A stretch of DNA of 64,000 nucleotides from assembly GCF_003323715.1 (NCBI RefSeq), contig NZ_QOIN01000057.1, forward strand, positions 1 to 64,000. Direction: 5' to 3'. The position numbers and the translations under genes were made by a program. This DNA comes from Streptomyces diacarni (GTDB lineage Bacteria; Actinomycetota; Actinomycetes; Streptomycetales; Streptomycetaceae). Shown piece after piece: positions 26,570-34,701 of the stretch; positions within the stretch are counted from its first letter, which is position 1; each line of letters begins with the position of its first letter. Below the pieces are notes generated by a model. The model saw nothing but the letters and a program-made list of their open reading frames with translations, was not told the DNA's origin and did no database searches.

Positions 26570-27931
26570 TTACGTGCTCCGTCGGGTCTCGTGGGCGACA
26601 GCCAGCAGCGCCATGTCGTCGACCGCCTCGCCGCCCGTGTGGTCGGCGACGTCGATGAGGATGGTTTCCAGCAGTTCCTCGGGGTCGGCGAAGTAGCTGC
26701 GGGACAGCCGTCCGGCGGGGTCGTAGAACACGCCGTCGGCGTTGCGGGCCTCGGACAGGCCGTCGGTGTAGAGGAGGAGTTGGCTGCCCGGCGGGAAGGG
26801 CACCTCGTCGATCTCGTCGGGCCACACGCCCAGCTCCGTCATGCCGAGCGGGAGCGCGGGTTCGTCCGGTTCCAGGAGCGTCGTGCGGCCCTGGTGGAGC
26901 AGGACGGGGCCGGGGTGGCCGCGGTTGACGAGGCGCAGTACGGGGCCGGATGCGGCGTTCTGCGGGGCTGTTCCCTGCGGCGTGCCGGAGTCGCCCGGAG
27001 GGGGCGGGTGGGTGGGGATCTCCACGAGTACCGCGGTGGTGAAGCCCTCGAACCGCGCGGTGCCCAGTTGCCGGCGTCCTTCCCGCTGGAGGGCGCGGTC
27101 GAGGCGGGCCGCGACGTCGGCGAGTGTCTCTTCCCGTTCGGCCGCCTCGCGGAAGGCGCCCACCACGATGACGACGGCCTCGACCGCGCCGAGCCCTTTG
27201 CCGCGTACGTCGCCGAGGAGCAGCCGTACGCCGTACGGGGTCTCCTCGACGGCGTAGAAGTCGCCACCGATGCGGGCGTCCGTCTGTGCGGCGCGGTAGC
27301 GGGTGGCGAACACCAGACCGCCCGTACGGGTGGGCGGCGTGGGCAGGACCGCGAGCTGTACGGCCTCGGCGACGACACGGGCGGAGGCCAACTGCTCGCC
27401 GCTGCGACGCAGCACGTAGTTGACGCCCACGGCGAGCGCGGAGACGGTCGCGATGGTGATGGAACGGGCCTCGGGTTCGATGTCGGGGCCTACCTCGTCG
27501 TGCAGCCAGGTCAGCAGGACGACGGTGCCGGAGGAGGCGACACCGGCGACGACGGTGGCGCGGAACGACAGCAGGGCGGCCGCGGCCAGTGGCGTGGCGG
27601 CGAAAGGTGCCGAGATGGTCACGTTCGGCGGCGTGGCCAGTTCCAGGACGAGTCCCAGGGCGAACAGCGCGGCCGGGAGCAGCCGCGCCAGGCGCCGCAG
27701 CCGCCCCACGCCGCCCTGGTACCCGTCCGCCGGTGCCGCCGCCGCGCTCTCGTCCTCCCAGCTCCGTCTCCGGCCCGTTCCTCGACTCGTCCGTCCGCCT
27801 GTCCGTCTCTCCTGCACGCTCTCAATCTGGCCCGCCTGCGGGCGCCGGGCCACTCGGGCGTGGTCGGGTCGGGTGACTGGGGATGACTGTCCGCGCGCGG
27901 CGTCCGGGAGCGGTAGCACGGGCCCGGCCAT
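26570..27931 (-). CDS. membrane-anchored SpoIIE-type PP2C phosphatase
   Basis: A 453-residue protein. An Arg-rich N-terminus is followed by about four hydrophobic segments at residues 75-170 (LLPAALFALGLVLELA; AAALLSFRATVVAGVASSGTVVLL). A SpoIIE domain occupies residues 215-453 with GGDFYAVEE, LGDVRGKG, LLLYTDGLSEAR and DDMALLAV metal-site motifs. It should dephosphorylate STAS anti-anti-sigma proteins; its input domain is membrane-embedded. The start is uncertain: ATG 27931 or GTG 27817, neither with a convincing Shine-Dalgarno site. There is no sigma or STAS gene next to it. Confidence 0.85.
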   Translation of the reverse strand: MAGPVLPLPDAARGQSSPVTRPDHARVARRPQAGQIESVQERRTGGRTSRGTGRRRSWEDESAAAAPADGYQGGVGRLRRLARLLPAALFALGLVLELATPPNVTISAPFAATPLAAAALLSFRATVVAGVASSGTVVLLTWLHDEVGPDIEPEARSITIATVSALAVGVNYVLRRSGEQLASARVVAEAVQLAVLPTPPTRTGGLVFATRYRAAQTDARIGGDFYAVEETPYGVRLLLGDVRGKGLGAVEAVVIVVGAFREAAEREETLADVAARLDRALQREGRRQLGTARFEGFTTAVLVEIPTHPPPPGDSGTPQGTAPQNAASGPVLRLVNRGHPGPVLLHQGRTTLLEPDEPALPLGMTELGVWPDEIDEVPFPPGSQLLLYTDGLSEARNADGVFYDPAGRLSRSYFADPEELLETILIDVADHTGGEAVDDMALLAVAHETRRST

Positions 27932-28006
27932 GCCGCACCCGTGCGTACGGCGAACGGGCGTCCCGCGCGGCCCTTCGACACCGGGGCCCCGGGCGGCGGG
28001 GGCAAG

Positions 28007-28053
28007 GACGGACGGCGCCCGGCACCCTCCCGTGGAGCCGGGCGCCGTCCGTC
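28007..28053 (-). terminator. 17-bp stem hairpin after the DUF4232 gene
   Basis: Arms 28007-28023 and 28037-28053 pair perfectly across a 13-nt loop, in the 291-bp space between the DUF4232 stop and the phosphatase start. There is no T-tract. The rest of that space shows nothing recognisable. Confidence 0.55.
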
Positions 28054-28222
28054 GGTACGGGGCGGTCCTTCGGTTCCCGCCGGCCCTCGAACGCGGCAGC
28101 GTCCCGTGGTCAGGGGGACGCTACAGCGTTCGGGGGCCGGCCGACGGCCGCCCCGTCGCGGCGGGCCTCCGCACGGAGAGCCCGTCACGGACAGCCGCGC
28201 CGGTCACCCCCGTGCGCGTGGT

Positions 28223-29074
28223 TCAGCCGCCGGTGCCCGGGGCCAGGGGTCCGATCTTCGGGACGGACGCCGTCCCGCTCTTGGTGACCTCGCCGCCCGA
28301 CCACGGTGCGGTGAGCGAAGCGTGCTCGTCGGGCGGGGTGACCTTCGCCGCGGACGGTTTCACCGTCGGGACGTCGGTCATCTCGGGGTTGGAGTAGGAG
28401 AGCGGCGCCCACGCGCTCTTCCCGGGCGCCAGTGTGACCGTCCGCACCTGGCCGCCGGTCCGGTTCGGGTCGATGGAGACCTCCTCGCCCGCGCTGTTGA
28501 CGAACGCCAGACCGGGGAAGCCGCGCACGGTGCAGGTGGCGTCCGACTTGTTCGTGAACACGAGGGAGTAGTTCTCCTGACCCGCGCCCGGGTGGTTCGG
28601 ACCGAACGAGGCCCGCAGGTCACCGGTGGCGCAGCGGGAGCCGGAGCCCGCGTGTGTTCCGCCGGCGTTCGAGTCGCCGCCTGACGTACCCGCCGAAGAG
28701 GGACCGGACGAGTCGGACGATCCCCCCGATCCGGAACCGGACCCGTCGGAGCCGCCCTTCGCAGCGCCGTCCGTGTCGCCCTTGCCGCCGTTGTCCTGGT
28801 CGCCGCCCTTGCCGTCGCCTCCGGTGTCCTTGTCGGAGTCGCCCCCGGCGGGCGCTGCCTCGCCGCTGACCTTCTTCGGTGCCCCGTCCCCCGCGTCCTT
28901 GTCACCGTCACCGCACCCGACCAGCAGTGCCCCCGCGGCCAGCACCGCCGTCGCTCCGGCCGCGACACGGGCCACCCGGCGCCGGGGGCGGTGTCCGGCG
29001 CCTCCAAAAACGGGTGCGGGACCCGTCGTCTCGTGCACGACCCGCTCGCCTGTCACGTGTTGGCGCTGTGTCAT
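28223..29074 (-). CDS. DUF4232 lipoprotein
   Basis: A 283-residue secreted lipoprotein. An Arg-rich stretch (RPRRRVARV) leads into a hydrophobic segment and the lipobox LLVGC near residue 54. Then come ~85 residues of Gly/Ser/Asp linker and a C-terminal DUF4232 beta-domain (CATGDLRASFGPNHPGAG ... LVFTNKSDATCTVRGFPGL) with its two conserved Cys. This domain is common on actinobacterial surface proteins; its function is unknown. The ATG at 29074 has GGGAG 11 nt upstream; GTG 29086 is possible. It follows the kinase gene on the same strand (257 bp). Confidence 0.85.
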   Translation of the reverse strand: MTQRQHVTGERVVHETTGPAPVFGGAGHRPRRRVARVAAGATAVLAAGALLVGCGDGDKDAGDGAPKKVSGEAAPAGGDSDKDTGGDGKGGDQDNGGKGDTDGAAKGGSDGSGSGSGGSSDSSGPSSAGTSGGDSNAGGTHAGSGSRCATGDLRASFGPNHPGAGQENYSLVFTNKSDATCTVRGFPGLAFVNSAGEEVSIDPNRTGGQVRTVTLAPGKSAWAPLSYSNPEMTDVPTVKPSAAKVTPPDEHASLTAPWSGGEVTKSGTASVPKIGPLAPGTGG

Positions 29075-29204
29075 GGCTGCCGTCACTCCCTGGTCACGCG
29101 TCTCGCGGTCGTTCGGCCGCCCGGGATGCCGTTCGTGTGTCCCTCACCAGCGTGCACCCCGGGCTCTTGCGCCGTACACACCGTTCGATGGCCGGCACCC
29201 CGAG

Positions 29205-29233
29205 AAAGTTCACGGTTTCGGGAAACTTTTTTT
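29205..29233 (+). terminator. terminator-like hairpin with T7 tract
   Basis: AAAGTT (29205-29210) and AACTTT (29224-29229) bracket a 13-nt loop and are followed by a run of seven T on the plus strand. Seven T in a row is rare in this genome. Both flanking genes are on the minus strand, so it would end an antisense transcript, or it may be an AT-rich promoter part for the lipoprotein gene. Confidence 0.35.
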
Positions 29234-29331
29234 GGCCGCGGGTCCGCGGACCGGAATCGAGTGCGAACAACACGGACACACGTGGGCATTTCCCGCCGAC
29301 ATTTCCGGCCGACGATTCCGGCCGACCGCCT

Positions 29332-31623
29332 TCAGCCCTCCGACGGGCCGCTCACCTCCAGACTGCCCAGCACCTTGTCCGTCCTGGCCACGCAGTCTTC
29401 GTCGCAGCGGATCTGCACGTACACCGGGGGCTTCCCCTTGTGCCGGGGCGTCAGGCTGATCTCCTCCAGCGATATCCCCGAGGAGGCGCAGGAGGACCAG
29501 GTACGGATGCGTCCCTGCCAGTTCTCGCCCTTGTACGCACGGCTCGCCGCGTCCTGGCAGGCGGTGCGGTGGCTGATCGCCCCGACCTTGTCCGCCAACG
29601 TGTCACCGGACTTCCCGGCGTCGGCACGGGCGCTGTTCGCCCGCTCGTCGCCGTTCGCGCCGTCGGTGCCGGCTCCCTTGCCGTCGCTGTTCCCGCTGTT
29701 CCCGCTGTCCTTGCTGTTCTTGCTGTCGCCGCCGAGACCGACGAAGACCCCGCTCGTCTTCGAGGTGAGGTCCTTCCAGCCCTTCACGTCCTCCGCGACG
29801 AGCATCCCGGGAGCCTGGTCGGCCGGCAGGCCGATCGACGACGGGCGCCACCCGTCACGTGTCACCTCGCCCGCCCACTCCGCCGGTATTTTCAGACTGA
29901 TACGTCCGCTGGCGTCGTGTACGAGCATCTCGTCCGGCTTCTTCGGCTCGTCCGGCTTCAGCTTCACCACCGCCACTCCCGCGCCGGCCAGCGCCGCGAC
30001 GGCGACGGTGAGGACGAGGACCGTACGCCCCCGGCGCCGACGAGCGGTGGGAGGCGAGGCCGGGGGCGGCGCCGCACCCGACGGTGGGACGGCGGCCGAC
30101 GAGGGCTCTTGGGCGGTCGCCGGGTGCGCCTCGGCGACCGTGGAGGCCTCCGAATCCGCCTCCGTCACGGGGGAGATGTATCCCACACGGGAGCCACGCC
30201 CGCCCGGGGACGCCCCGGCCGCGACCGCCCCGGACGGGACCGCGTCCGACCGCACCGCGTCCGACGGGACCGCGTCCGACGGGTTCGCAGCCGACGAGGA
30301 CGCGGGAACCGACGGGGAGGCAGCGGTCGGCGCGGGGGCGGCAGCCGACGGAGAGGCGGCCCAGCTCGGAGGGTCGGAACGAGCGGACGAGGCCGGATCC
30401 GCCGAGGACACGGGGCTCGCGGAGTTCACGGAACTCGCGGGGTTCGCGGAGTTCACGGAGTTCGCGGGAGAGGCCGAGCCGCCCGGAGAGTCCGCCGATG
30501 ACACGGAATCGGCCGAGGAGTCGGGATCGGTCGAGGAGGAGGCGGGAGACTGGGAGGAGGCGGGAGACGCGGAGGAGACGGGCGCCGTCGGAGGCTCTGA
30601 GGCGGCCTCTCGCGCCGCGCGGGACGCGGGCGCGCCCATCGGCCACTCGGCGGCCGTCGAAGCCTCCTCAGGTGCCTCCAGGCGCCCCTGAGCGCCTTCG
30701 GCGCCACCGCCCGTGCCGGCCGCGCCGGCCGCGACGGCCACACCGGCCGCCGCGACAGCACCGCCCGCAGCACCCGCAGGGCCCGCAGGGCCGGCGCGGC
30801 CCGTGTCCGGGTCCTCGGACAGGTGCCGGACGCTCTCCGCCAGCCGGTCCAGCTCGTGCGCGAAGGCGCCCGCGGTGGGCCAGCGGCGGTCGCGGTCGGG
30901 CTCCAGGGCGCGTCCGACGACCTCTTCCAGCTCCGGCGGCAGCCCCGGCCGCACCCGGCCCAGCGGCGGTACCCGGCCCGGCGCTCCGGGCACGGTCCCG
31001 GTCACCAGGTGGTGGAGGAGGGCGCCCAGGCTGTAGACGTCGGCACGGGCGTCGATGCCGTCGAACGGTTCCGCCTGCTCGGGCGCCATGTAGCCGGCCG
31101 ACCCGGCGACCACCGTCAGGCCCGAGGCCTGCGCGAGGTTCTTCGCCAGGCCCAGGTCGGCGACCAGCACCCGCTCGCTGCCCCGCGCGCCGCCGCTCGC
31201 CAGAAGGACGTTCGACGGCTTGATGTCGCGGTGCGCGACCCCCGCCTCGTGCAGCGCCCGCACGCCGCGGGACGCCTCGGCGGTGAGCCACAGCGCCTCG
31301 GACACCGGCAGCGGGCCTCCCGCCAGTCTGTCGGCGACCGTGCCGCGGTCCGCGTACTCCATGACGAAATAGGGGCGTTCGTCGTCCAGCTCGCCGACGT
31401 CGAAGACCTGGACGACACCGCCCGAGGAGGCCTTGCGCAGCAGTCGCGCCTCGGCGAGGAAACGGTCGCGGATGTCCATACGGCAGGCCCAGTTCTCGGC
31501 CATCACCTTGACTGCGACGGGAGCCTCCAGCCGATCGTCGTGCGCGAGCCAGACGACGGCGAAGGCTCCGGATCCGAGGGGCTTCTCGACCCGGTAGCGG
31601 CCGAACTGATCAGGTGAGGGCAT
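29332..31623 (-). CDS. transmembrane Ser/Thr protein kinase (PknB-like)
   Basis: A 763-residue eukaryotic-type kinase. The kinase domain spans residues 1-260 with glycine loop LGSGAFAVVW, VAVKVM lysine, HRDIKPSN catalytic loop, DLGLA metal site and YMAPEQ. A ~310-residue Ser/Ala/Asp/Gly-rich juxtamembrane linker follows. One membrane helix (RTVLVLTVAVAALAGAGVAVV) lies near residue 550, then a ~165-residue extracellular domain with four Cys and no PASTA repeats. The ATG at 31623 is only 18 bp from the divergent sigma-factor start. The downstream DUF4232 lipoprotein could be a partner or just a neighbour. Confidence 0.9.
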   Translation of the reverse strand: MPSPDQFGRYRVEKPLGSGAFAVVWLAHDDRLEAPVAVKVMAENWACRMDIRDRFLAEARLLRKASSGGVVQVFDVGELDDERPYFVMEYADRGTVADRLAGGPLPVSEALWLTAEASRGVRALHEAGVAHRDIKPSNVLLASGGARGSERVLVADLGLAKNLAQASGLTVVAGSAGYMAPEQAEPFDGIDARADVYSLGALLHHLVTGTVPGAPGRVPPLGRVRPGLPPELEEVVGRALEPDRDRRWPTAGAFAHELDRLAESVRHLSEDPDTGRAGPAGPAGAAGGAVAAAGVAVAAGAAGTGGGAEGAQGRLEAPEEASTAAEWPMGAPASRAAREAASEPPTAPVSSASPASSQSPASSSTDPDSSADSVSSADSPGGSASPANSVNSANPASSVNSASPVSSADPASSARSDPPSWAASPSAAAPAPTAASPSVPASSSAANPSDAVPSDAVRSDAVPSGAVAAGASPGGRGSRVGYISPVTEADSEASTVAEAHPATAQEPSSAAVPPSGAAPPPASPPTARRRRGRTVLVLTVAVAALAGAGVAVVKLKPDEPKKPDEMLVHDASGRISLKIPAEWAGEVTRDGWRPSSIGLPADQAPGMLVAEDVKGWKDLTSKTSGVFVGLGGDSKNSKDSGNSGNSDGKGAGTDGANGDERANSARADAGKSGDTLADKVGAISHRTACQDAASRAYKGENWQGRIRTWSSCASSGISLEEISLTPRHKGKPPVYVQIRCDEDCVARTDKVLGSLEVSGPSEG

Positions 31624-31629
31624 GCCCCT

Positions 31630-31641
31630 TATGATGCCTGG
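31630..31641 (+). promoter_or_regulatory. -10 box TATGAT 6 nt before the sigma-factor ATG
   Basis: TATGAT (31630-31635), six bases, then ATG 31642. There is no Shine-Dalgarno site. This is canonical leaderless spacing, with the -35 region falling inside the first codons of the divergent kinase gene. Confidence 0.55.
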
Positions 31642-32343
31642 ATGTGTCCCCCGGCTTCCGCAGACGCCGCGAACCAGCCCTTCGGCCCGGCCGAACCGGC
31701 CACTCCGGCCGCCCCGGCAACACCAGCCGGCACGGGCGTCCCCCCAGGCGCCGCACCTCACGATAACGAAACCTTCGACCCCCAATCCCCCGACACCGAG
31801 ACCCTCGCGCTGTTCGCGGCGCAGGGCGACAGCGCGTCCCTCGACGCGCTGCTCCGCGCGATCCGTCCCGACATCGTGCGCCGCTGTGGCCGCTTCCTCC
31901 TCTACCGCGAGGACGCCGAGGAGGCCGCACAGGACGCGCTGCTGCAGGTCGCACGGAACATCCACCGCTTCGAGGGCCGCAGCCGCTTCAGCACCTGGCT
32001 GCACACCGTGGTGGCGAACTGTTCCCGGCAGAAGTACCGCGAGCTGAAACGGCGCGCGGCCGAGCAGCCCACGCCCCCCGACGAGGCGAGTGCACCCGAG
32101 CGCCGTCCCGACCCCCGCACGACGAGTGTGATCGCGGGCTCCAAGGTGGACGTGCTCGAAGCGCTCGAACGCCTGGAGCAGGAGAGCCCCCACCTGGTGG
32201 CGCCCCTGGTCTACCGCGATCTGTGCCAGATGGACTACGCCGAGATCGTCGACCGTCTCGGCATCCCTCTGGGCACCGTCAAGTCCCGTCTCCACCATGC
32301 CCGCCGGCACATCCGTCCCTGGCTCACCTCCCAGGAGTGGTGA
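31642..32343 (+). CDS. ECF-type RNA polymerase sigma factor
   Basis: A 233-residue sigma-70 family protein. After a ~50-residue Pro/Ala tail, region 2 runs from TLALFAAQGDSASLDALLR through YREDAEEAAQDALLQV and FSTWLHTVVANCSRQKYRE. Region 4 includes LVYRDLCQMDYAEIVDRLG and LGTVKSRLHHARRHIRPWL. No anti-sigma gene adjoins it; the divergent Ser/Thr kinase may be its input. The start at 31642 is supported by the leaderless -10 box; later starts would trim only the disordered tail. Confidence 0.88.
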   Translation: MCPPASADAANQPFGPAEPATPAAPATPAGTGVPPGAAPHDNETFDPQSPDTETLALFAAQGDSASLDALLRAIRPDIVRRCGRFLLYREDAEEAAQDALLQVARNIHRFEGRSRFSTWLHTVVANCSRQKYRELKRRAAEQPTPPDEASAPERRPDPRTTSVIAGSKVDVLEALERLEQESPHLVAPLVYRDLCQMDYAEIVDRLGIPLGTVKSRLHHARRHIRPWLTSQEW

Positions 32344-32454
32344 CCGTTCCCGCGGTCCGGGCCCCGCGGCCCGGACCGCGCCGTTGTGCCCCCTCGCGCC
32401 GTTGTGCCCCCCCCTCGCGCCATCACGCCCTCTCGCGCCGTCATGTTCCGCTGT

Positions 32455-32520
32455 GACGTGGAGCGCACAGTCCGCTATGACGTGGAGCGGACGGACGGTG
32501 ACGTGGAGTGGACGGACGGT
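32455..32520. repeat. 21-bp tandem repeat upstream of the ECF41 sigma gene
   Basis: GACGTGGAGCGGACGGACGGT (32479-32499) is followed directly by a copy with one mismatch (32500-32520), and a degenerate copy begins at 32455. Just upstream, TCGCGCCGTTGTGCCCC-type units also repeat (32385-32450). The 227-bp gap is otherwise featureless. Confidence 0.75.
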
Positions 32521-32570
32521 GACGGGGGCTGGTGCGCGGGCCGCGGAGTACGGCGTGGTCGACTGAGGCC

Positions 32571-33629
32571 ATGACGGATGCGGCGGTGGCGCGGTTCGAG
32601 GCACACAGGGGGCGGCTGTTCGGGATCGCCTACCGGATGCTGGGTTCGGCGACCGACGCCGAGGACGTCCTGCAGGAGGCCTACCTGCGCTGGCAGCGCG
32701 CCGACCAGGAGGCCGTCGCGGCGCCCGGCGCGTGGCTGGCCACCGTCGTCACCCGGCTCTGTCTGAACGAGTTGGCGTCCGCCCGCGTGCGCCGTGAACA
32801 GTACGTGGGCCAGTGGCTGCCGGAGCCCGTGCTGACGGGGGCCGCGATCGTCTCGGAGCGCGGGACTGCGGTCTGGGGCGGGGCCGGGGCGGCCCCGCTC
32901 GGGCCGCTGGAGACGGCCGAGCAGCGCGACTCCGTCTCACTGGCCCTGCTCGTCCTGCTGGAGCGGCTGACCCCGCCCGAGCGTGCCGTGTTCGTACTCC
33001 GCGAGGCCTTCGGCTATCCGCATCGGGAGATCGCCGAGGTGCTGGGCGTCTCCGAGGCGAACTCCCGTCAGCTGTACCGGCGGGCGAAGCGCGCCGTCCA
33101 CGGGACGACTCAGACGGTTTCAGCAGCGCCCGAGGGCGCAACGGCGCAGACCGGTTCAGCAGCGCCCGAGGGCTCAGCACCGCCAGGCGGCTCAGCAGCG
33201 CCCGACATGCCGTACCGGAGCGGCTGGAGCGGGCTGGTCGAGACGTTCGTGGCCGCGGCGCGCGAGGGCGATCTGAGGCGGCTGGAGCGGCTGCTGGCCG
33301 AGGACGTGGTCTCGTACGCGGACGGCGGCGGCAAGGTCAACACCGCGCGGCGCCCCATCAGCGGCCGGGCCCGGGTCGCCCGGTACCTGGCCGGGGGCCT
33401 GGAGCGGTTCGCGGCCGGGGTCGCGCTGGTGCCGTGCGAGGTCAACGGCGGGCCCGCGCTGCTCGGTCTGGCGGCGGGGCGTCTGTTGGGCGTGCTGTCG
33501 CTGGACGTCGTGGAGGGCCGGATCACGACCCTGCGGATCATCGCGAACCCGGACAAGGTGCGGTACGCGGCACAGCAGCTCGCCTCGCGGGGCGAAACCG
33601 TCCGTAAAGGCGCGCGGAGCGACGTGTGA
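32571..33629 (+). CDS. sigJ: ECF41-group sigma factor with SnoaL-like C-terminal domain (SigJ-like)
   Basis: A 352-residue sigma factor. Regions 2 and 4 occupy residues 1-190 (IAYRMLGSATDAEDVLQEAYLRW; FGYPHREIAEVLGVSEANSRQLYRR). A C-terminal SnoaL_2-like domain serves as a built-in regulator. All three ECF41 hallmarks are present: WLPEP between regions, DGGGK in the SnoaL domain and the C-terminal NPDK. Members of this group lack a separate anti-sigma factor and usually sit beside one carboxymuconolactone-decarboxylase, oxidoreductase or epimerase gene. Here the neighbour at 33766 is an epimerase-like oxidoreductase. Residues 195-225 hold degenerate SAAPEG repeats. ATG 32571 has GAGG close upstream. 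Confidence 0.9.
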   Translation: MTDAAVARFEAHRGRLFGIAYRMLGSATDAEDVLQEAYLRWQRADQEAVAAPGAWLATVVTRLCLNELASARVRREQYVGQWLPEPVLTGAAIVSERGTAVWGGAGAAPLGPLETAEQRDSVSLALLVLLERLTPPERAVFVLREAFGYPHREIAEVLGVSEANSRQLYRRAKRAVHGTTQTVSAAPEGATAQTGSAAPEGSAPPGGSAAPDMPYRSGWSGLVETFVAAAREGDLRRLERLLAEDVVSYADGGGKVNTARRPISGRARVARYLAGGLERFAAGVALVPCEVNGGPALLGLAAGRLLGVLSLDVVEGRITTLRIIANPDKVRYAAQQLASRGETVRKGARSDV

Positions 33630-33669
33630 GCCGTTCGCCGGGCCCGTTGTCGCCGTTCGCGGGGGCCGG

Positions 33670-33696
33670 TGTCACGTTCCGCGCCGCTGTCCGGTC
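33670..33696 (+). promoter_or_regulatory. candidate ECF41-dependent promoter
   Basis: TGTCACG (33670-33676), 16 bases, then GGTC (33693-33696) lies between sigJ and the oxidoreductase. As I recall, the published ECF41 target is TGTCACA-N16-CGTC, so each half differs at one base. Confidence 0.45.
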
Positions 33697-33765
33697 CTCC
33701 AATGTGGGCCCCCTCACCGCCAGGGCGGACCCTCACGGCACCCGCACCGACCCGGAGGCACCCCG

Positions 33766-34632
33766 ATGACACCCGCGCCCTCTCCGCCCTCCCCCTCCCC
33801 TTCGCCCTCGCACGACAACGCCCGCCGTCCCGCCGGGCCCGTCCTCGTGACCGGCGGCACCGGCACCCTCGGCCGTCCGCTCGTCGACCGGCTGCTGGCC
33901 GACGGCGTACCCGTCCGCGTGATGAGCAGGAGGCCGCGCCGGGAGGGCGACGAGCGGCCCTGCGAGTGGGCCGTGTGCGACCTGACCAAGGACGTCGGCC
34001 TGGCGGAGGCCGTCTCGGGCGTGCGCGCCGTCGTGCACTGCGCCACCGACCCGTGGCGCGAGGCGCGGGTGCTCTCGCGCCTCGCGGAGGCGGCTCGGCA
34101 GGCGGACGTCGCACACCTGGTCTACATCTCCATCGTCGGCGTCGACCGGATCCCGTTCCCGTACTACAAGGGGAAGTACGCCGCCGAGCGGCTGTTGGAG
34201 ACGTCGGGCCTGCCGTGGACGATCCTGCGGGCCACCCAGTTCCACGACCTGGTCACGACGCTGACCACCGTCCAGCGGCGCATGCCCGTCGTCGTGGCGC
34301 CGTCGGGCTTCCGGTTCCAGCCGGTGGACGTCACCGAGGTCGCCGGGCGGCTCGCCGAACTCGTTGGGCGGGAGCCGGCCGGGCGGGTGCCGGACATGGG
34401 CGGGCCGCGGGTGCTCGACGCCCGCGAGGCGGCCGCACAGGTGCTGCGGGCCACCGGCCGGTCCCGCCGCGTCGTCGGTCTGCCGCTGCCGGGCCGCACC
34501 GCCCGCGCGTTCCGCCGGGGCGGCAACCTGGCCCCGGACCACGCCACGGGAGCGGGCACCTTCGAGGAGTTCCTGGCCAACCGCTACGGCCACCCGGGCC
34601 CCCACGATCCCCCGGAATCCCACGGTCGCTGA
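33766..34632 (+). CDS. NAD(P)-binding epimerase-like oxidoreductase (atypical SDR, NmrA type)
   Basis: A 288-residue Rossmann-fold protein. After a Pro/Ser-rich start, the dinucleotide loop VLVTGGTGTLGRPLVDRLL is at residues 27-45. YYKGKYAAERLLETSGLPWTIL is the usual NmrA-type helix and strand in the middle. It probably reduces or binds a small molecule with NAD(P)H in the cytoplasm. Its place directly after the ECF41 sigma gene fits the oxidoreductase/epimerase target class of that group. ATG 33766 has GGAGG 6 nt upstream. Confidence 0.85.
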   Translation: MTPAPSPPSPSPSPSHDNARRPAGPVLVTGGTGTLGRPLVDRLLADGVPVRVMSRRPRREGDERPCEWAVCDLTKDVGLAEAVSGVRAVVHCATDPWREARVLSRLAEAARQADVAHLVYISIVGVDRIPFPYYKGKYAAERLLETSGLPWTILRATQFHDLVTTLTTVQRRMPVVVAPSGFRFQPVDVTEVAGRLAELVGREPAGRVPDMGGPRVLDAREAAAQVLRATGRSRRVVGLPLPGRTARAFRRGGNLAPDHATGAGTFEEFLANRYGHPGPHDPPESHGR

Positions 34633-34701
34633 GGCCTCTGCCGCCGCCTTGCGGCGCACCCTCAGGATCGGCTCGCCCCTCCCCCGTGAGAGCGTGACGG
34701 C

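Noticed and set aside
31624-32604. An upstream extension of the kinase gene across the sigma factor
   Set aside because: The frame is open, but kinases of this family start at MPSPDQFGRY-like sequence; the extension is antisense to a clear sigma factor.
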